Shown: positions 18,496-26,859 of the stretch, piece by piece
How positions within the stretch are numbered: position 1 is the first letter of the stretch
Layout of the letters: every line of letters starts with the position of its first letter
Assembly (NCBI GenBank): GCA_041687255.1
Contig: JAWLCL010000017.1
Span: 46,950-110,949, forward strand
Length of the DNA: 64,000 nucleotides
Direction: 5' to 3'
DNA from: Mariniphaga sp041687255
Lineage (GTDB): Bacteria > Bacteroidota > Bacteroidia > Bacteroidales > Prolixibacteraceae
Translations under genes and position numbers: made by a program
The notes under the pieces: model-generated
Seen by the model: the letters and a program-made list of their open reading frames with translations, nothing else
What the model was told of the DNA's origin: nothing
The model's database searches: none

Positions 18496-18828
18496 GAAAT
18501 GAGCATGAGAATTAATTCGCATCAACGGTTGAAGATTAATTCGAATGGTAAATAAGAGTAACAAATATTCTGCCTTAAGAAGTCACATGCATAACAATTT
18601 CTTTTGACCCAATTTTTTTTAACAGGATGAAACGAGTATGAGAAATAGTTAACACCAATTGAGAATTATTACCCACTTAACTATCGGGACATAGGAATTC
18701 CATTTTATACTAATGAAAACTTTCAATTTTAATAAAGTGAAATGAGCAGGAGCAAAATCTCACACCAACGTGTGATAATTAATCCCGATGGTTATCGGGG
18801 CATGGGAGTTAAATATTATTCCCGTGAA
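18496..18828 (+). repeat. Three decayed copies of a dispersed about 70-90 bp element (copies A, B, C)
   Basis: Copies start at 18496, 18628 and 18739. Read from the ATGAGC-type start, copy C gives a 31-codon frame with SHQRVIINPDGYRGMG. Copy A gives SHQRLKINSNGK before a stop, and copy B is broken by stops. Copy C has a CCCGAT-GGTT-ATCGGG hairpin. A fourth copy (23398-23469) forms the start of the E1 gene. Alignment of C with that copy is gap-free with about 47 of 70 identical bases by eye. Confidence 0.6.
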
Positions 18829-19508
18829 AAAATATAATTTATTAACGGATTAGTTTTGTAATGCCATAAATTAATGAAAATCCCAAAAGTTTTCCGATTC
18901 TATTGAACAGCAGGTTATTTTATTCTCCTTTCCATTCATAAAAACGCCGATGTAAACATGAAAAGTTTACATAAGTATCTAAATAAGCAGGTCGCATACA
19001 AAAGTAAATAACACATTTGTAAAGCACATTTACACGTTACCTGTTCACAAATGTTATTGCATAATAAGTAAACAAAATCAGAGCAACCCGGAAAAATAAG
19101 TTATAGCTATACAAAAATATTGCATGATACAAATATGTTTATTCAGTTGTTGCATTAATGTAACCTAACCAACAGTAGGGAAGGGAAGAAGAGGTTGTTT
19201 TGTAATCACCACTAAACTATTAACAATAAAGTTCACATTTTCAATAGATTAGATAATATTATATGAATTAAAATATAACATTGATTAGCAGAGTTTGGAG
19301 TTAAGCAGCTTATATGTGCTTTATACTAGTAGTTAAGTATTAATAACCAGTATGTTATATGATGCAATATAAAGTGTTTTAGACATTTTAATTAATGCCC
19401 TTAAGGCATTGTTATTCAAATTATTAGATGATATTTAAGTTCAAATGTCATAAAACCTTATAGTTTAAAAAAATAAAGAAACATATAGGAAATGTAAATT
19501 CAATGAAT

Positions 19509-19518
19509 TACATTTGTA
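19509..19518 (+). promoter_or_regulatory. -7 box / TACATTTGTA dyad before the XRE gene
   Basis: TACATTTG fits the Bacteroidota -7 consensus TAnnTTTG, and with the next two bases it forms a TACA-TT-TGTA dyad 30 bp before the XRE start codon. The same ten bases recur at 20014-20023, just after the gene. The site could be both promoter and autoregulatory operator. Confidence 0.5.
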
Positions 19519-19545
19519 GATACAAAACCTATTACAGAAGAAGTT

Positions 19546-19938
19546 ATGAAGGACCGCATTCAACAAATCATTGATTACAAAGGGATTTCAGCAGGTGACC
19601 TTGCTGAGCGCCTTGAGGTTCAACGTTCCAATATTTCGCATATACTGAACGGCAGGAACAAACCTGGTGCTGTATTTATAGAAAAACTTCTGCAGGCTTT
19701 TCCCGACATTAATGCCAGATGGCTGCTTACCGGTGAGGGGCCTATGCTTTTAAATGATGCACAGGAGCAGTCTTTCAGAGCCGTCAGTCATTCATCCGAT
19801 GAAACAGCAAACAAGCAGTTGTTTCCACCTGCCGGTATTGCGGCTCATTCATCAGTTTCCCAGGGAATAGATAAAACTATTGAGAAAGTAATCCTGCTTT
19901 ATACCGACGGCACGTTTACATATTACAACAATAAATAA
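19546..19938 (+). CDS. XRE-family helix-turn-helix regulator
   Basis: This 130-residue protein has an N-terminal XRE helix-turn-helix (about residues 1-60: IDYKGISAGDLAERL, VQRSNISHILNGRNKPGAVF). A short conserved extension follows (LLQAFPDINARWLLTGEGPML), then a low-complexity linker and a C-terminal tail ending LLYTDGTFTYYNNK. Such proteins are widespread in Bacteroidota; the genes they control are generally unknown. It stands alone between two promoter-like TACATTTGTA sites. Confidence 0.85.
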   Translation: MKDRIQQIIDYKGISAGDLAERLEVQRSNISHILNGRNKPGAVFIEKLLQAFPDINARWLLTGEGPMLLNDAQEQSFRAVSHSSDETANKQLFPPAGIAAHSSVSQGIDKTIEKVILLYTDGTFTYYNNK

Positions 19939-19990
19939 TTACAGAAGTATATGTCATGTTGTAAAACATATAAATTATTTTTACAAATGT

Positions 19991-20151
19991 TTTGGTAGTT
20001 TAAAATAAAGTGTTACATTTGTAATGTGATTTAAACAATATGACAGGATGATAATTACAATTATACTTTCTGATTTACAAACCCGGAATTAAATTTTTTA
20101 CATTGAGAGGCAAAACCAAAAGCCGTCAGAATTACCTGACGGTTTTTTTTT
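19991..20151 (+). ncRNA. Candidate small RNA between the XRE gene and pyrK
   Basis: A promoter-like pair, TTTG (19991-19994) and TACATTTG (20014-20021), is spaced 19 bp apart as in Bacteroidota promoters. It is followed by about 110 bp without an ORF and a strong terminator at 20121-20151 (CCGTCAG / CTGACGG plus nine T). A transcript of about 125 nt from around 20027 is predicted. There is no match to a known RNA family that I recognise. The terminator may instead simply serve the XRE gene. Confidence 0.35.
20121..20151 (+). terminator. Rho-independent terminator
   Basis: CCGTCAG (20123-20129) pairs with CTGACGG (20136-20142), followed by nine T. It separates the XRE gene, or a small RNA, from pyrK. 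Confidence 0.88.
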
Positions 20152-20198
20152 GTTTTATTGGTTTAAATACAGCATTCCTGCAGATTGGAAATTATCTT

Positions 20199-20206
20199 TA
20201 TATTTG
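20199..20206 (+). promoter_or_regulatory. -7 box of the pyrK-pyrD operon
   Basis: TATATTTG matches TAnnTTTG and lies 18 bp before the ATG at 20224. It falls inside the longer open frame that begins at 20185, which is why the shorter start is chosen for pyrK. Confidence 0.6.
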
Positions 20207-20223
20207 CGGTCAAATTACAGGAT

Positions 20224-21006
20224 ATGGGAAACAAACGAGTCACTGATTTTTTCGTTACCGATAATATCAGATTAAACGATACCAACTATTTACTCCGGTT
20301 AAAAGCTTCTGACCCTTTACCTGTAATGAAGCCCGGGCAGTTTGTTAATATTGAGGTGAAAAATTCATCCGAAATTTTTCTTAGGCGCCCGTTTTCTGTT
20401 TTTGAAATGGATTACGATGCAAATATCCTTTCTGTAATCATCAAAATTCTTGGCAGAGGCTCAAAAAGGCTCACAGAGTTGAAGAAAGGTGAAATCCTCA
20501 GCCTGATATACCCTTTGGGCAGGCATTTTACTTATCCTGCTACAGGGGAAAAGATTTTAGCAGTTGGCGGAGGCAGTGGTTTAGCCCCAATGATGTTTTT
20601 GGCTAAAGAGTCAGGATTGCCTTCTCAAAATGTTGATGTTCTTATTGGTGCCCGCAGCGCGTCTGATCATGTAGATTTAAATTCATACGCCAGTTATGGC
20701 AGTTTACATTTTACAACAGAAGATGGAACGCTTGGAACCAAAGGTTTAGTTACGCATCATCCGCTTTTTCTCAATGATTTGGCCAGCTACGATAAAATAT
20801 ATGCCTGCGGTCCGGAAGGTATGATGAAAGCAGTGGCCAGGGAAGCCCGAAAAGCAGGTGTATTTTGTGAAGTGTCATTAGAAAACCTTATGGCATGTGG
20901 ATTCGGAGTTTGCCTCTGCTGTATAGAGCCGACAGTGAATGGAAATTTATGTGTATGCACCGAAGGTCCGGTTTTTAACATTAATGATTTGAAATGGCAG
21001 ATTTAG
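20224..21006 (+). CDS. pyrK: Dihydroorotate dehydrogenase electron transfer subunit
   Basis: About 260 residues from the ATG at 20224 (MGNKRVTDFFVTDNIRLND). It has an FAD-binding beta-barrel with FLRRPFSVFE, an NAD-binding Rossmann part with AVGGGSGLAPMMFLA, and near the C-terminus four cysteines in ENLMACGFGVCLCC and NLCVCTEGP that bind a 2Fe-2S cluster. PyrK passes electrons from the type 1B dihydroorotate dehydrogenase to NAD+ in pyrimidine synthesis. It overlaps pyrD by 13 bp, so the two are translated together. Confidence 0.92.
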   Translation: MGNKRVTDFFVTDNIRLNDTNYLLRLKASDPLPVMKPGQFVNIEVKNSSEIFLRRPFSVFEMDYDANILSVIIKILGRGSKRLTELKKGEILSLIYPLGRHFTYPATGEKILAVGGGSGLAPMMFLAKESGLPSQNVDVLIGARSASDHVDLNSYASYGSLHFTTEDGTLGTKGLVTHHPLFLNDLASYDKIYACGPEGMMKAVAREARKAGVFCEVSLENLMACGFGVCLCCIEPTVNGNLCVCTEGPVFNINDLKWQI

Positions 21007-21905
21007 GAATTAACATATATAACCTTCAACTTAAAAACCCGGTGATGCTCGCCTCGGGAACCTGTGGTTATGCTGAAGAAATCAATGAATTTTATGATGT
21101 ATCCAGGCTGGGGGGTATCTTCTTAAAAGGTCTTACCCTTCATAACCGCGATGGAAATCTTTATCCTCGAATGGCTGAAACTCCTTCCGGAATGCTGAAT
21201 GCTGTCGGGCTTCAAAATAAAGGAATCGATCATTTTATCAAAAATATCTATCCAAGAATCAGGAATTACAATACACCTTTAATTATTAATGTAAACGGTT
21301 CTACTGTTGAAGACTATATTGAACTTACCGAGAAGGTAAATGAACTGGATGCAATTCCTGCCATTGAACTCAATATCTCCTGTCCGAATGTTAAGGAAGG
21401 CGGAATGGCCTTCGGAATTACCTGCCCTGGCGCTGAAGCCGTTACCAGGGAAGTTCGTAAAGTATACAGCAAAACACTTATTGTAAAACTTTCTCCTAAC
21501 GTTACCGATATTTCGGAAATTGCCAAAGCAGTGGAAGGACAGGGTGCCGACAGTGTTTCACTTGTAAACACCTTTGTTGGTATGGCCATCGATGCTGAAA
21601 AAAGAAAGCCTATGCTTTCCACCATTACAGGCGGTCTTTCAGGCCCGGCAATTAAACCCATTGCACTGCGAATGGTCTGGCAGGTTTCCAAAGCCGTTAA
21701 AATTCCTGTTATTGCAATGGGGGGAATTATGAATGCAACCGATGCCGTTGAGTTTATTCTGGCCGGTGCATCTGCTGTGCAGGTAGGCACTGCGCTGTTC
21801 AAAAATCCGCTTATTCCTCTTCAAATCATTGATGGCGTTAATGAATACCTCGACAGGCATATGTTAAGCTCAGTGAGGGAGTTAATCGGCGGTCTGCAGG
21901 TGTAA
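20994..21905 (+). CDS. pyrD: Dihydroorotate dehydrogenase, catalytic subunit (class 1B)
   Basis: This 303-residue protein begins MADLGINIYNLQLKNPVMLASGTCGYAEE. It has VNGSTVEDYIELTEKV, the ELNISCPNVKEGG motif around the active-site region (class 1 enzymes use Cys as base; NISCPN is typical), KLSPNVTDI, and the FMN-phosphate motif VIAMGGIMNATDAVEFILAGASAVQVGTALF. It oxidises dihydroorotate to orotate in the cytoplasm and forms the type 1B complex with PyrK, encoded in the overlapping upstream gene. Confidence 0.95.
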   Translation: MADLGINIYNLQLKNPVMLASGTCGYAEEINEFYDVSRLGGIFLKGLTLHNRDGNLYPRMAETPSGMLNAVGLQNKGIDHFIKNIYPRIRNYNTPLIINVNGSTVEDYIELTEKVNELDAIPAIELNISCPNVKEGGMAFGITCPGAEAVTREVRKVYSKTLIVKLSPNVTDISEIAKAVEGQGADSVSLVNTFVGMAIDAEKRKPMLSTITGGLSGPAIKPIALRMVWQVSKAVKIPVIAMGGIMNATDAVEFILAGASAVQVGTALFKNPLIPLQIIDGVNEYLDRHMLSSVRELIGGLQV

Positions 21906-22051
21906 TTGTTATATTTTTGTTTGATATAATACGTTTTTGTCTTTTTCTCTTTGTCCCTCCGTTATTAAATATTAAAATTGCAATGTGAACATTTCAATTT
22001 TATGCGTGTTTAATAATCTAAAAATAGCAAAAACCATTTATATTCATTTGT

Positions 22052-23386
22052 ATGTCAAATTTTAACATCGTTATGCCCAAATTGGGTGAAAGCATTCTTG
22101 AGGGCACTATTACCAAGTGGTTTATAAAAGAAGGAGATACAATAGAAGAAGACGATATGCTCTTTGAAGTTGCCACCGATAAGGTGGACTCTGAAATTCC
22201 TTCGCCCGTTGATGGTGTGGTTACAAAAGTTTTGCATCCGGAGGGTACACTTGTGCCGGTAGGAGAAGTTGTTGCCATTATTAATATGGCAGGTGAAGCT
22301 GAAGGTGGTGATGAAGAAACACAGGATGTGGATTCTTCAAAAGAATTTTCTGATGCCGAAAAAGCCGCTGTCGCAACCAAAGAAACAGAGCCTGAAAAAG
22401 CAAAAGCTGAAGGTACTCCGCCAACAAGGGAAATGTCGAACCGTTTTTATTCTCCTTTGGTCCGTACAATGGCAAGGGAAGAAGGTATTTCAGCAGAAGA
22501 GCTGGAATCAATAAAAGGTTCAGGTGCAAACGGAAGGGTTCAGAAAAAAGATTTACTGGACTATATTGAAAACAGAGGACAAGAGAAAGCCGCTCCTAAG
22601 TCTGTCGAAGAGATTCCGGCAACAAAAGCTGCTCCGGAAGTTCAGAGGAAAGCCGTACCGCCGGTTAAAGCAGGTGAAGGCGACAGGGTAGTGGAAATGG
22701 ACCGTGTGCGTAAAATTATTGCCGATCATATGGTGATGTCGAAACAGGTTTCACCTCATGTTACTTCAGTTGTTGAAGCCGATGTTACCGAACTTGTATT
22801 GTGGAGAAAAAAGAATAAGGAAGCTTTCCAGCAAAAATATAGTGAGAACCTAACATTCATGCCTTTCTTTATTGAGGCTACTGCCGCAGCATTGGCGGAA
22901 TTCCCGCTGGTTAATTCATCGGTCGACGGCGATAAAATAATATACCGTAAGAACATCAATATCGGAGTTGCAGTGGCTAAACCCGATGGAAACCTTATTG
23001 TGCCGGTGGTAAGAAATGCCGAACAAAAGAACCTTGTAGGCCTTACAACCGACATGAACAGGCTGGCAAATGCAGCACGGAGCAATAAGCTTTCTCCGGA
23101 GGAAATTCTTGGCGGAACGTTTACAATCACAAATTTCGGCACATTCCGTAACATTATCGGAACTCCTATTATAAACCAGCCCCAGGTGGGAATACTGGCA
23201 ACCGGCAGCATAGAGAAGAAACCTGCTGTTGTTGAAACTCCTACAGGAGATGCCATAGCCATAAGGCATAAGATGTACCTTTCATTGTCGTACGATCACC
23301 GGGTAGTGGATGGCGCTCTCGGAGGAGCTTTCCTCAGGAGGATTGCCGATATTCTTGAGCAATTTGATTCAAAACGTTCAATTTGA
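22052..23386 (+). CDS. 2-oxoacid dehydrogenase E2: dihydrolipoyl acyltransferase
   Basis: This 444-residue protein has an N-terminal lipoyl domain with the modified lysine in EVATDKVDSEIP (Lys44) and a flexible linker. A peripheral subunit-binding domain follows (about 130-170: YSPLVRTMAREEGIS, GSGANGRVQKKDLLDYIE). The catalytic domain ends with LSYDHRVVDGALGG, which holds the catalytic His and Asp. The protein moves acyl groups from E1 to CoA. It is followed 14 bp later by the fused E1 gene. Whether the complex uses pyruvate or branched-chain 2-oxoacids cannot be settled by eye. No E3 gene is nearby. Confidence 0.92.
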   Translation: MSNFNIVMPKLGESILEGTITKWFIKEGDTIEEDDMLFEVATDKVDSEIPSPVDGVVTKVLHPEGTLVPVGEVVAIINMAGEAEGGDEETQDVDSSKEFSDAEKAAVATKETEPEKAKAEGTPPTREMSNRFYSPLVRTMAREEGISAEELESIKGSGANGRVQKKDLLDYIENRGQEKAAPKSVEEIPATKAAPEVQRKAVPPVKAGEGDRVVEMDRVRKIIADHMVMSKQVSPHVTSVVEADVTELVLWRKKNKEAFQQKYSENLTFMPFFIEATAAALAEFPLVNSSVDGDKIIYRKNINIGVAVAKPDGNLIVPVVRNAEQKNLVGLTTDMNRLANAARSNKLSPEEILGGTFTITNFGTFRNIIGTPIINQPQVGILATGSIEKKPAVVETPTGDAIAIRHKMYLSLSYDHRVVDGALGGAFLRRIADILEQFDSKRSI

Positions 23387-23397
23387 AATTATTTTAA

Positions 23398-23469
23398 GAA
23401 ATGAGCATGAACAATATGACACGTCAGTCAACAATGATTAGTCCCGATGATGGTCGGGATATGCAAGAA
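23398..23469 (+). repeat. Dispersed element copy D, overlapping the start of the E1 gene
   Basis: This copy carries ATGAGCATGAACAATATGAC, then ATTAGTCCCGATG with a hairpin CCCGA / TCGGG. It corresponds to copy C at 18739. Here the frame is intact and supplies residues 1 to about 24 of the E1 protein (MTRQSTMISPDDGRDMQE). Confidence 0.55.
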
Positions 23470-25554
23470 TCGTATGATACCATTGAAAAAACTCAAAAAA
23501 TTCGCATGAAAGATTTAAAAGTACCGAAAATCCATTCAATAAAAACAACCGATAAAGAAACGCTGGAAAAATGGTTTCGACTCATGACTATAGGGCGTGC
23601 CATTGATGAAAAGGCCCCCAGTTATCTTAAGCAGGCCATTGGCTGGTCGTATCATGCCCCTTATGCAGGACACGACGGCATTCAGCTTGCCTTGGGGCAG
23701 GTGTTTGAGAAGAGCAAAGACCATATGTTTTTATATTACCGCGACATGTTATCCGCAATGTCATGCGGAATGACTGCTGAGGAGGTAATTCTCAACGGGA
23801 TTTCAAAAGCTACCGATCCTGCAAGTGGCGGAAGGCACATGTCAAATCATTTAGCCAAACCTGAATGGAATATCCATACCATGTCATCAGTGACAGGTAA
23901 CCATACATTGCATGCAGTTGGTGCGGCCCGGGCCATTAAATATTACAACGAAAAAGTTGTTTCCTTTGCCAGCCTTGGGGAATCGGCCGTAAGTGAAGGC
24001 TTTGTTTACGAAGCTTTTAATGGCGCCGATAAGGAAAAACTTCCCGTTGTGTTCGTTATCCAGGATAACGGCTACGGCATTTCTGTGCCTAAAAAGGACC
24101 AGACAGCTCAACGGAAAGTGGCAAATAACTTCATAAGCTTTAAGAACCTGAAGATTATCCACTGTAACGGGAAAGATGTGTTCGATTCAATGAATGCAAT
24201 GGTTGAAGCAAAACGGCTGGCACTGGAAGAAAGCACACCGGTTATTGTTCAGGCAAACTGTGTCAGGATTCATTCGCATTCAAATTCCGACGACCACCTG
24301 CTTTACAGGAATGAGCGTGAGCGTAATTATGTTGAACAGTATGATCCGCTGGCAAAGTTCAGAAGAATGCTTATAAGGTATAAAAGGTTCACCGAAGAAG
24401 AGCTTGCTGAAATTGAAGAAGAAATGAAACTGAACCTGAAGGCAGCGCACAAGGCTGCTTTAAAGGCTCCGGATCCTGACCCGAAAACCATTCATGATTT
24501 TGTGTTTGCCGAGCCCTATGTATCGGAAAAATATCCCGAAGGATTACATAATGAGCAGGGAGATAAGAAGAAGTTGATAACTGCATTAAATGAAACACTT
24601 AAGGCAGAATTCCGGCATAATCCCGATACATTTATGTGGGGCCAGGATATGGCAAATAAGGATAAAGGGGGAATTTTTAATGTATCAAAAGGAATGCAGC
24701 AGGAATTCGGCTCCAAAAGAGTGTTCAATGCTCCCATAGCCGAAGATTTTATAGTAGGCACAGCCAACGGAATGTCGCGTTTCAATGAAAAAATCAGGAT
24801 TGTTATTGAAGGCGCTGAGTTTGCCGATTACTTCTGGCCTGCAATGGAAGCATATGTTGAAAGCAGTCATGACTACTGGCGATCGAACGGAAAGTTTGTG
24901 CCCAATGTGACCATTCGCCTTGCTTCGGGCGGATATATCGGCGGTGGCCTGTACCATTCACAATCCATTGAAGGAGCTTTGGTTTCAATTCCGGGGGTGC
25001 GGATAGTTTATCCGTCTTTTGCTGACGATGCTGCAGGTTTACTGCGGACTTCCATTCGTTCAAAAGGATTAACGATGTTCATGGAACCAAAAACCTTGTA
25101 CCAAAGTCCAAAGGCAGCCACTCCGGTTCCTGACGATTTTGAGGTTCCATTTGGAAAGGCACGCATACGTAGGGAAGGCCGTGATTTGACAATTGTCACT
25201 TACGGAAACACTACACATTTAAGCCTTGATGCTGCAAGTAAACTTGAAGAGGAAGGTTTCGATGTGGAAGTAATTGATTTGCGATCACTCATTCCGCTCG
25301 ATGAAGAAACAATGCTGAATTCGGTTAAGAAAACAAATAAAGTTCTTGTTGCGCATGAGGATAAAGTCTTTGGAGGATTTGGCGGTGAGCTGAGTTCAAT
25401 CATTACCGAAAAAGCATTCGAATACCTCGATGCTCCGGTCAAAAGGGTAGGCTCGACATTTACACCAGTTGGTTTCAATACCATCCTGGAAAGGGCAATA
25501 TTACCCGATGCCCAACGAATTTACAATGCAGCCAAAGAATTGATATCATTTTAA
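23401..25554 (+). CDS. 2-oxoacid dehydrogenase E1, fused alpha and beta subunits
   Basis: This 717-residue protein has an alpha-type region (about 40-380) with the thiamine-diphosphate motif in LGESAVSEGFVYEAFNGA and QDNGYGISVP. A beta-type region (about 395-717) has RVFNAPIAEDFIVGTANGM, GLYHSQSIEG and DLRSLIPLDEETMLNSVKK. It decarboxylates a 2-oxoacid and reductively acylates the E2 lipoyl group. The start is uncertain. Residues 1-24 come from a dispersed repeat, and the ATG at 23506 (MKDLKVPKIHS) is a good alternative. It forms an operon with the E2 gene and probably the flavodoxin gene 14 bp downstream. Confidence 0.9.
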   Translation: MSMNNMTRQSTMISPDDGRDMQESYDTIEKTQKIRMKDLKVPKIHSIKTTDKETLEKWFRLMTIGRAIDEKAPSYLKQAIGWSYHAPYAGHDGIQLALGQVFEKSKDHMFLYYRDMLSAMSCGMTAEEVILNGISKATDPASGGRHMSNHLAKPEWNIHTMSSVTGNHTLHAVGAARAIKYYNEKVVSFASLGESAVSEGFVYEAFNGADKEKLPVVFVIQDNGYGISVPKKDQTAQRKVANNFISFKNLKIIHCNGKDVFDSMNAMVEAKRLALEESTPVIVQANCVRIHSHSNSDDHLLYRNERERNYVEQYDPLAKFRRMLIRYKRFTEEELAEIEEEMKLNLKAAHKAALKAPDPDPKTIHDFVFAEPYVSEKYPEGLHNEQGDKKKLITALNETLKAEFRHNPDTFMWGQDMANKDKGGIFNVSKGMQQEFGSKRVFNAPIAEDFIVGTANGMSRFNEKIRIVIEGAEFADYFWPAMEAYVESSHDYWRSNGKFVPNVTIRLASGGYIGGGLYHSQSIEGALVSIPGVRIVYPSFADDAAGLLRTSIRSKGLTMFMEPKTLYQSPKAATPVPDDFEVPFGKARIRREGRDLTIVTYGNTTHLSLDAASKLEEEGFDVEVIDLRSLIPLDEETMLNSVKKTNKVLVAHEDKVFGGFGGELSSIITEKAFEYLDAPVKRVGSTFTPVGFNTILERAILPDAQRIYNAAKELISF

Positions 25555-25568
25555 AAAATACACCAAAA

Positions 25569-26078
25569 ATGAGCAGAACAACAGCCATTATTTACAGTTT
25601 TCATACACATAAATCGAAAAAAGTTGCCGAAAAGGTAATTGAAGCCTGGGGAAAGGATAAAATCGAAGTTGTAAATGCCGAAGAATTGGAAAAAGAACTT
25701 TTGGAAAAGTACGACAATTTCATTTTAAGTGCGCCTACATGGTTCGACGGTGAATTGCCAAATTACTGGGATGAATTTGTACCCGATTTGGAAGAGATGG
25801 ATTTATCGGGTAAGAAATTTGCCGTATTTGGCTTAGGGGATCAAAAGGAATATCCTGAGAATTTTTGTGATGCAATCGGTATTCTTGTTGAAATAATTGA
25901 ACAATGCGACGGCAAAGTAGTTGGGCATGTTCCGGCTGAAGGCTATACATTCGAATCCTCCAGGGCCAAAAGAGGTGATGAATTTGTTGGATTGCCTCTC
26001 GATCAGGAAAATCAGGCAAGATTAACTGATGAAAGGGTCAAAACATGGGTGGAGCAACTTCGCGAAGAATTTAATTGA
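25569..26078 (+). CDS. Flavodoxin
   Basis: This 169-residue protein has the flavodoxin fold: IIYSFHTHKSKKVAEKVIEAW at the phosphate-binding loop, SAPTWFDGELPNYWDEF at the 60s loop with the aromatic residue stacking on FMN, and KKFAVFGLGDQKEYPENFCDAIG. The phosphate loop is unusual (SFHTHKSKK in place of the common TGxTxxxA). It is a cytoplasmic one-electron carrier. Its position 14 bp after the E1 gene suggests it serves redox steps linked to 2-oxoacid metabolism (inference). Confidence 0.87.
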   Translation: MSRTTAIIYSFHTHKSKKVAEKVIEAWGKDKIEVVNAEELEKELLEKYDNFILSAPTWFDGELPNYWDEFVPDLEEMDLSGKKFAVFGLGDQKEYPENFCDAIGILVEIIEQCDGKVVGHVPAEGYTFESSRAKRGDEFVGLPLDQENQARLTDERVKTWVEQLREEFN

Positions 26079-26102
26079 TCGCTATTTACATATGCATCGA
26101 TA

Positions 26103-26134
26103 AGGCTACCTGTTAACAAACGGGTAGCCTTTTT
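26103..26134 (+). terminator. Rho-independent terminator
   Basis: AGGCTACC pairs with GGTAGCCT across 26103-26130, followed by a T-run. It closes the E2-E1-flavodoxin operon. Confidence 0.85.
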
Positions 26135-26859
26135 GCTGTAATTACACATGTAATAACCTGTTGTTGAATATATGAAGCTCCGGCAACATAGCAGTGGCAA
26201 TTATTCTTCAGTTATACTGTTGCCGAAAACACTGACCGGACTATTACATTTAATGTTTGTCGCATTCGGGGCACATCAGACGGAAAGAAATTACAGAGTG
26301 TAATACTTCACTGCAGCGGTTTACTGTAATTAATGCAACAGTTATTCCAATCTATTTAAATGCACCTGCAGCTTTCTTCCTATTAATGATGAAAATTAAG
26401 TAATTGCTGCAGTTTTAGCTTTTATCCTGCTGATAACAGCTTTTCAGTAAAAATAGAAATGTTACACTTTGCAGGAAAAATAAGTTATGCTAAATTTATA
26501 TCAGGAGATTATTATTCTATTATAAGTGCATGATAATGAATATATTATACAAATGTAATTGCGTTTTTTGTTACAAATGTGTATACTATGAATGTTAATG
26601 TTCTGAAGTTTGTATAGTAATGTGAATGCATATTGTTGATGCAAATGGAAGTCAGTAATTCTTTTTTTATTTTCTTCAGGATGAAATGCCTTCAGTTTTT
26701 ATGTGCAGCTTAAAGATAAAAATGTGTTCATTATTGTTAAACAGGAACCTGATGTGTTTGTTATTTTATTTTTTGCGAAGCCAATTTAAGCGGGCTTTAG
26801 TTTTCTGATACGTTTTATTAATTAATTTTGTGGCTTTTAAAAACTAAAACGTATCAATC
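26135..26859. other. Intergenic region before pyrG, no gene recognised
   Basis: Some 720 bp of AT-rich sequence without a credible ORF. It contains an exact TACAAATGTA dyad (26548-26557) and a near copy (26572-26581), the same ten-base form as around the XRE gene. A consensus -7 box TAATTTTG (26823-26830) lies about 30 bp before the pyrG start. Nothing else is recognised. Confidence 0.55.

Larger units (their letters stand above)
18307..19545. other. Gene-poor 1.2-kb intergenic region
   Basis: No convincing gene is present. The region is AT-rich and holds a hairpin with a minus-strand T-run (18391-18421), three decayed copies of a dispersed small-ORF-like repeat (18496-18828), and several TACA/TGTA-type half sites around 18991-19060. 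The single 65-codon frame on the minus strand (18367-18564) crosses the hairpin and is not a credible gene. Confidence 0.6.

Noticed and set aside
20185..20223. Longer start for pyrK
   Set aside because: The extension contains the promoter-like TATATTTG and reads MEIIFIFAVKLQD, with no match to PyrK N-termini; the ATG at 20224 is better.
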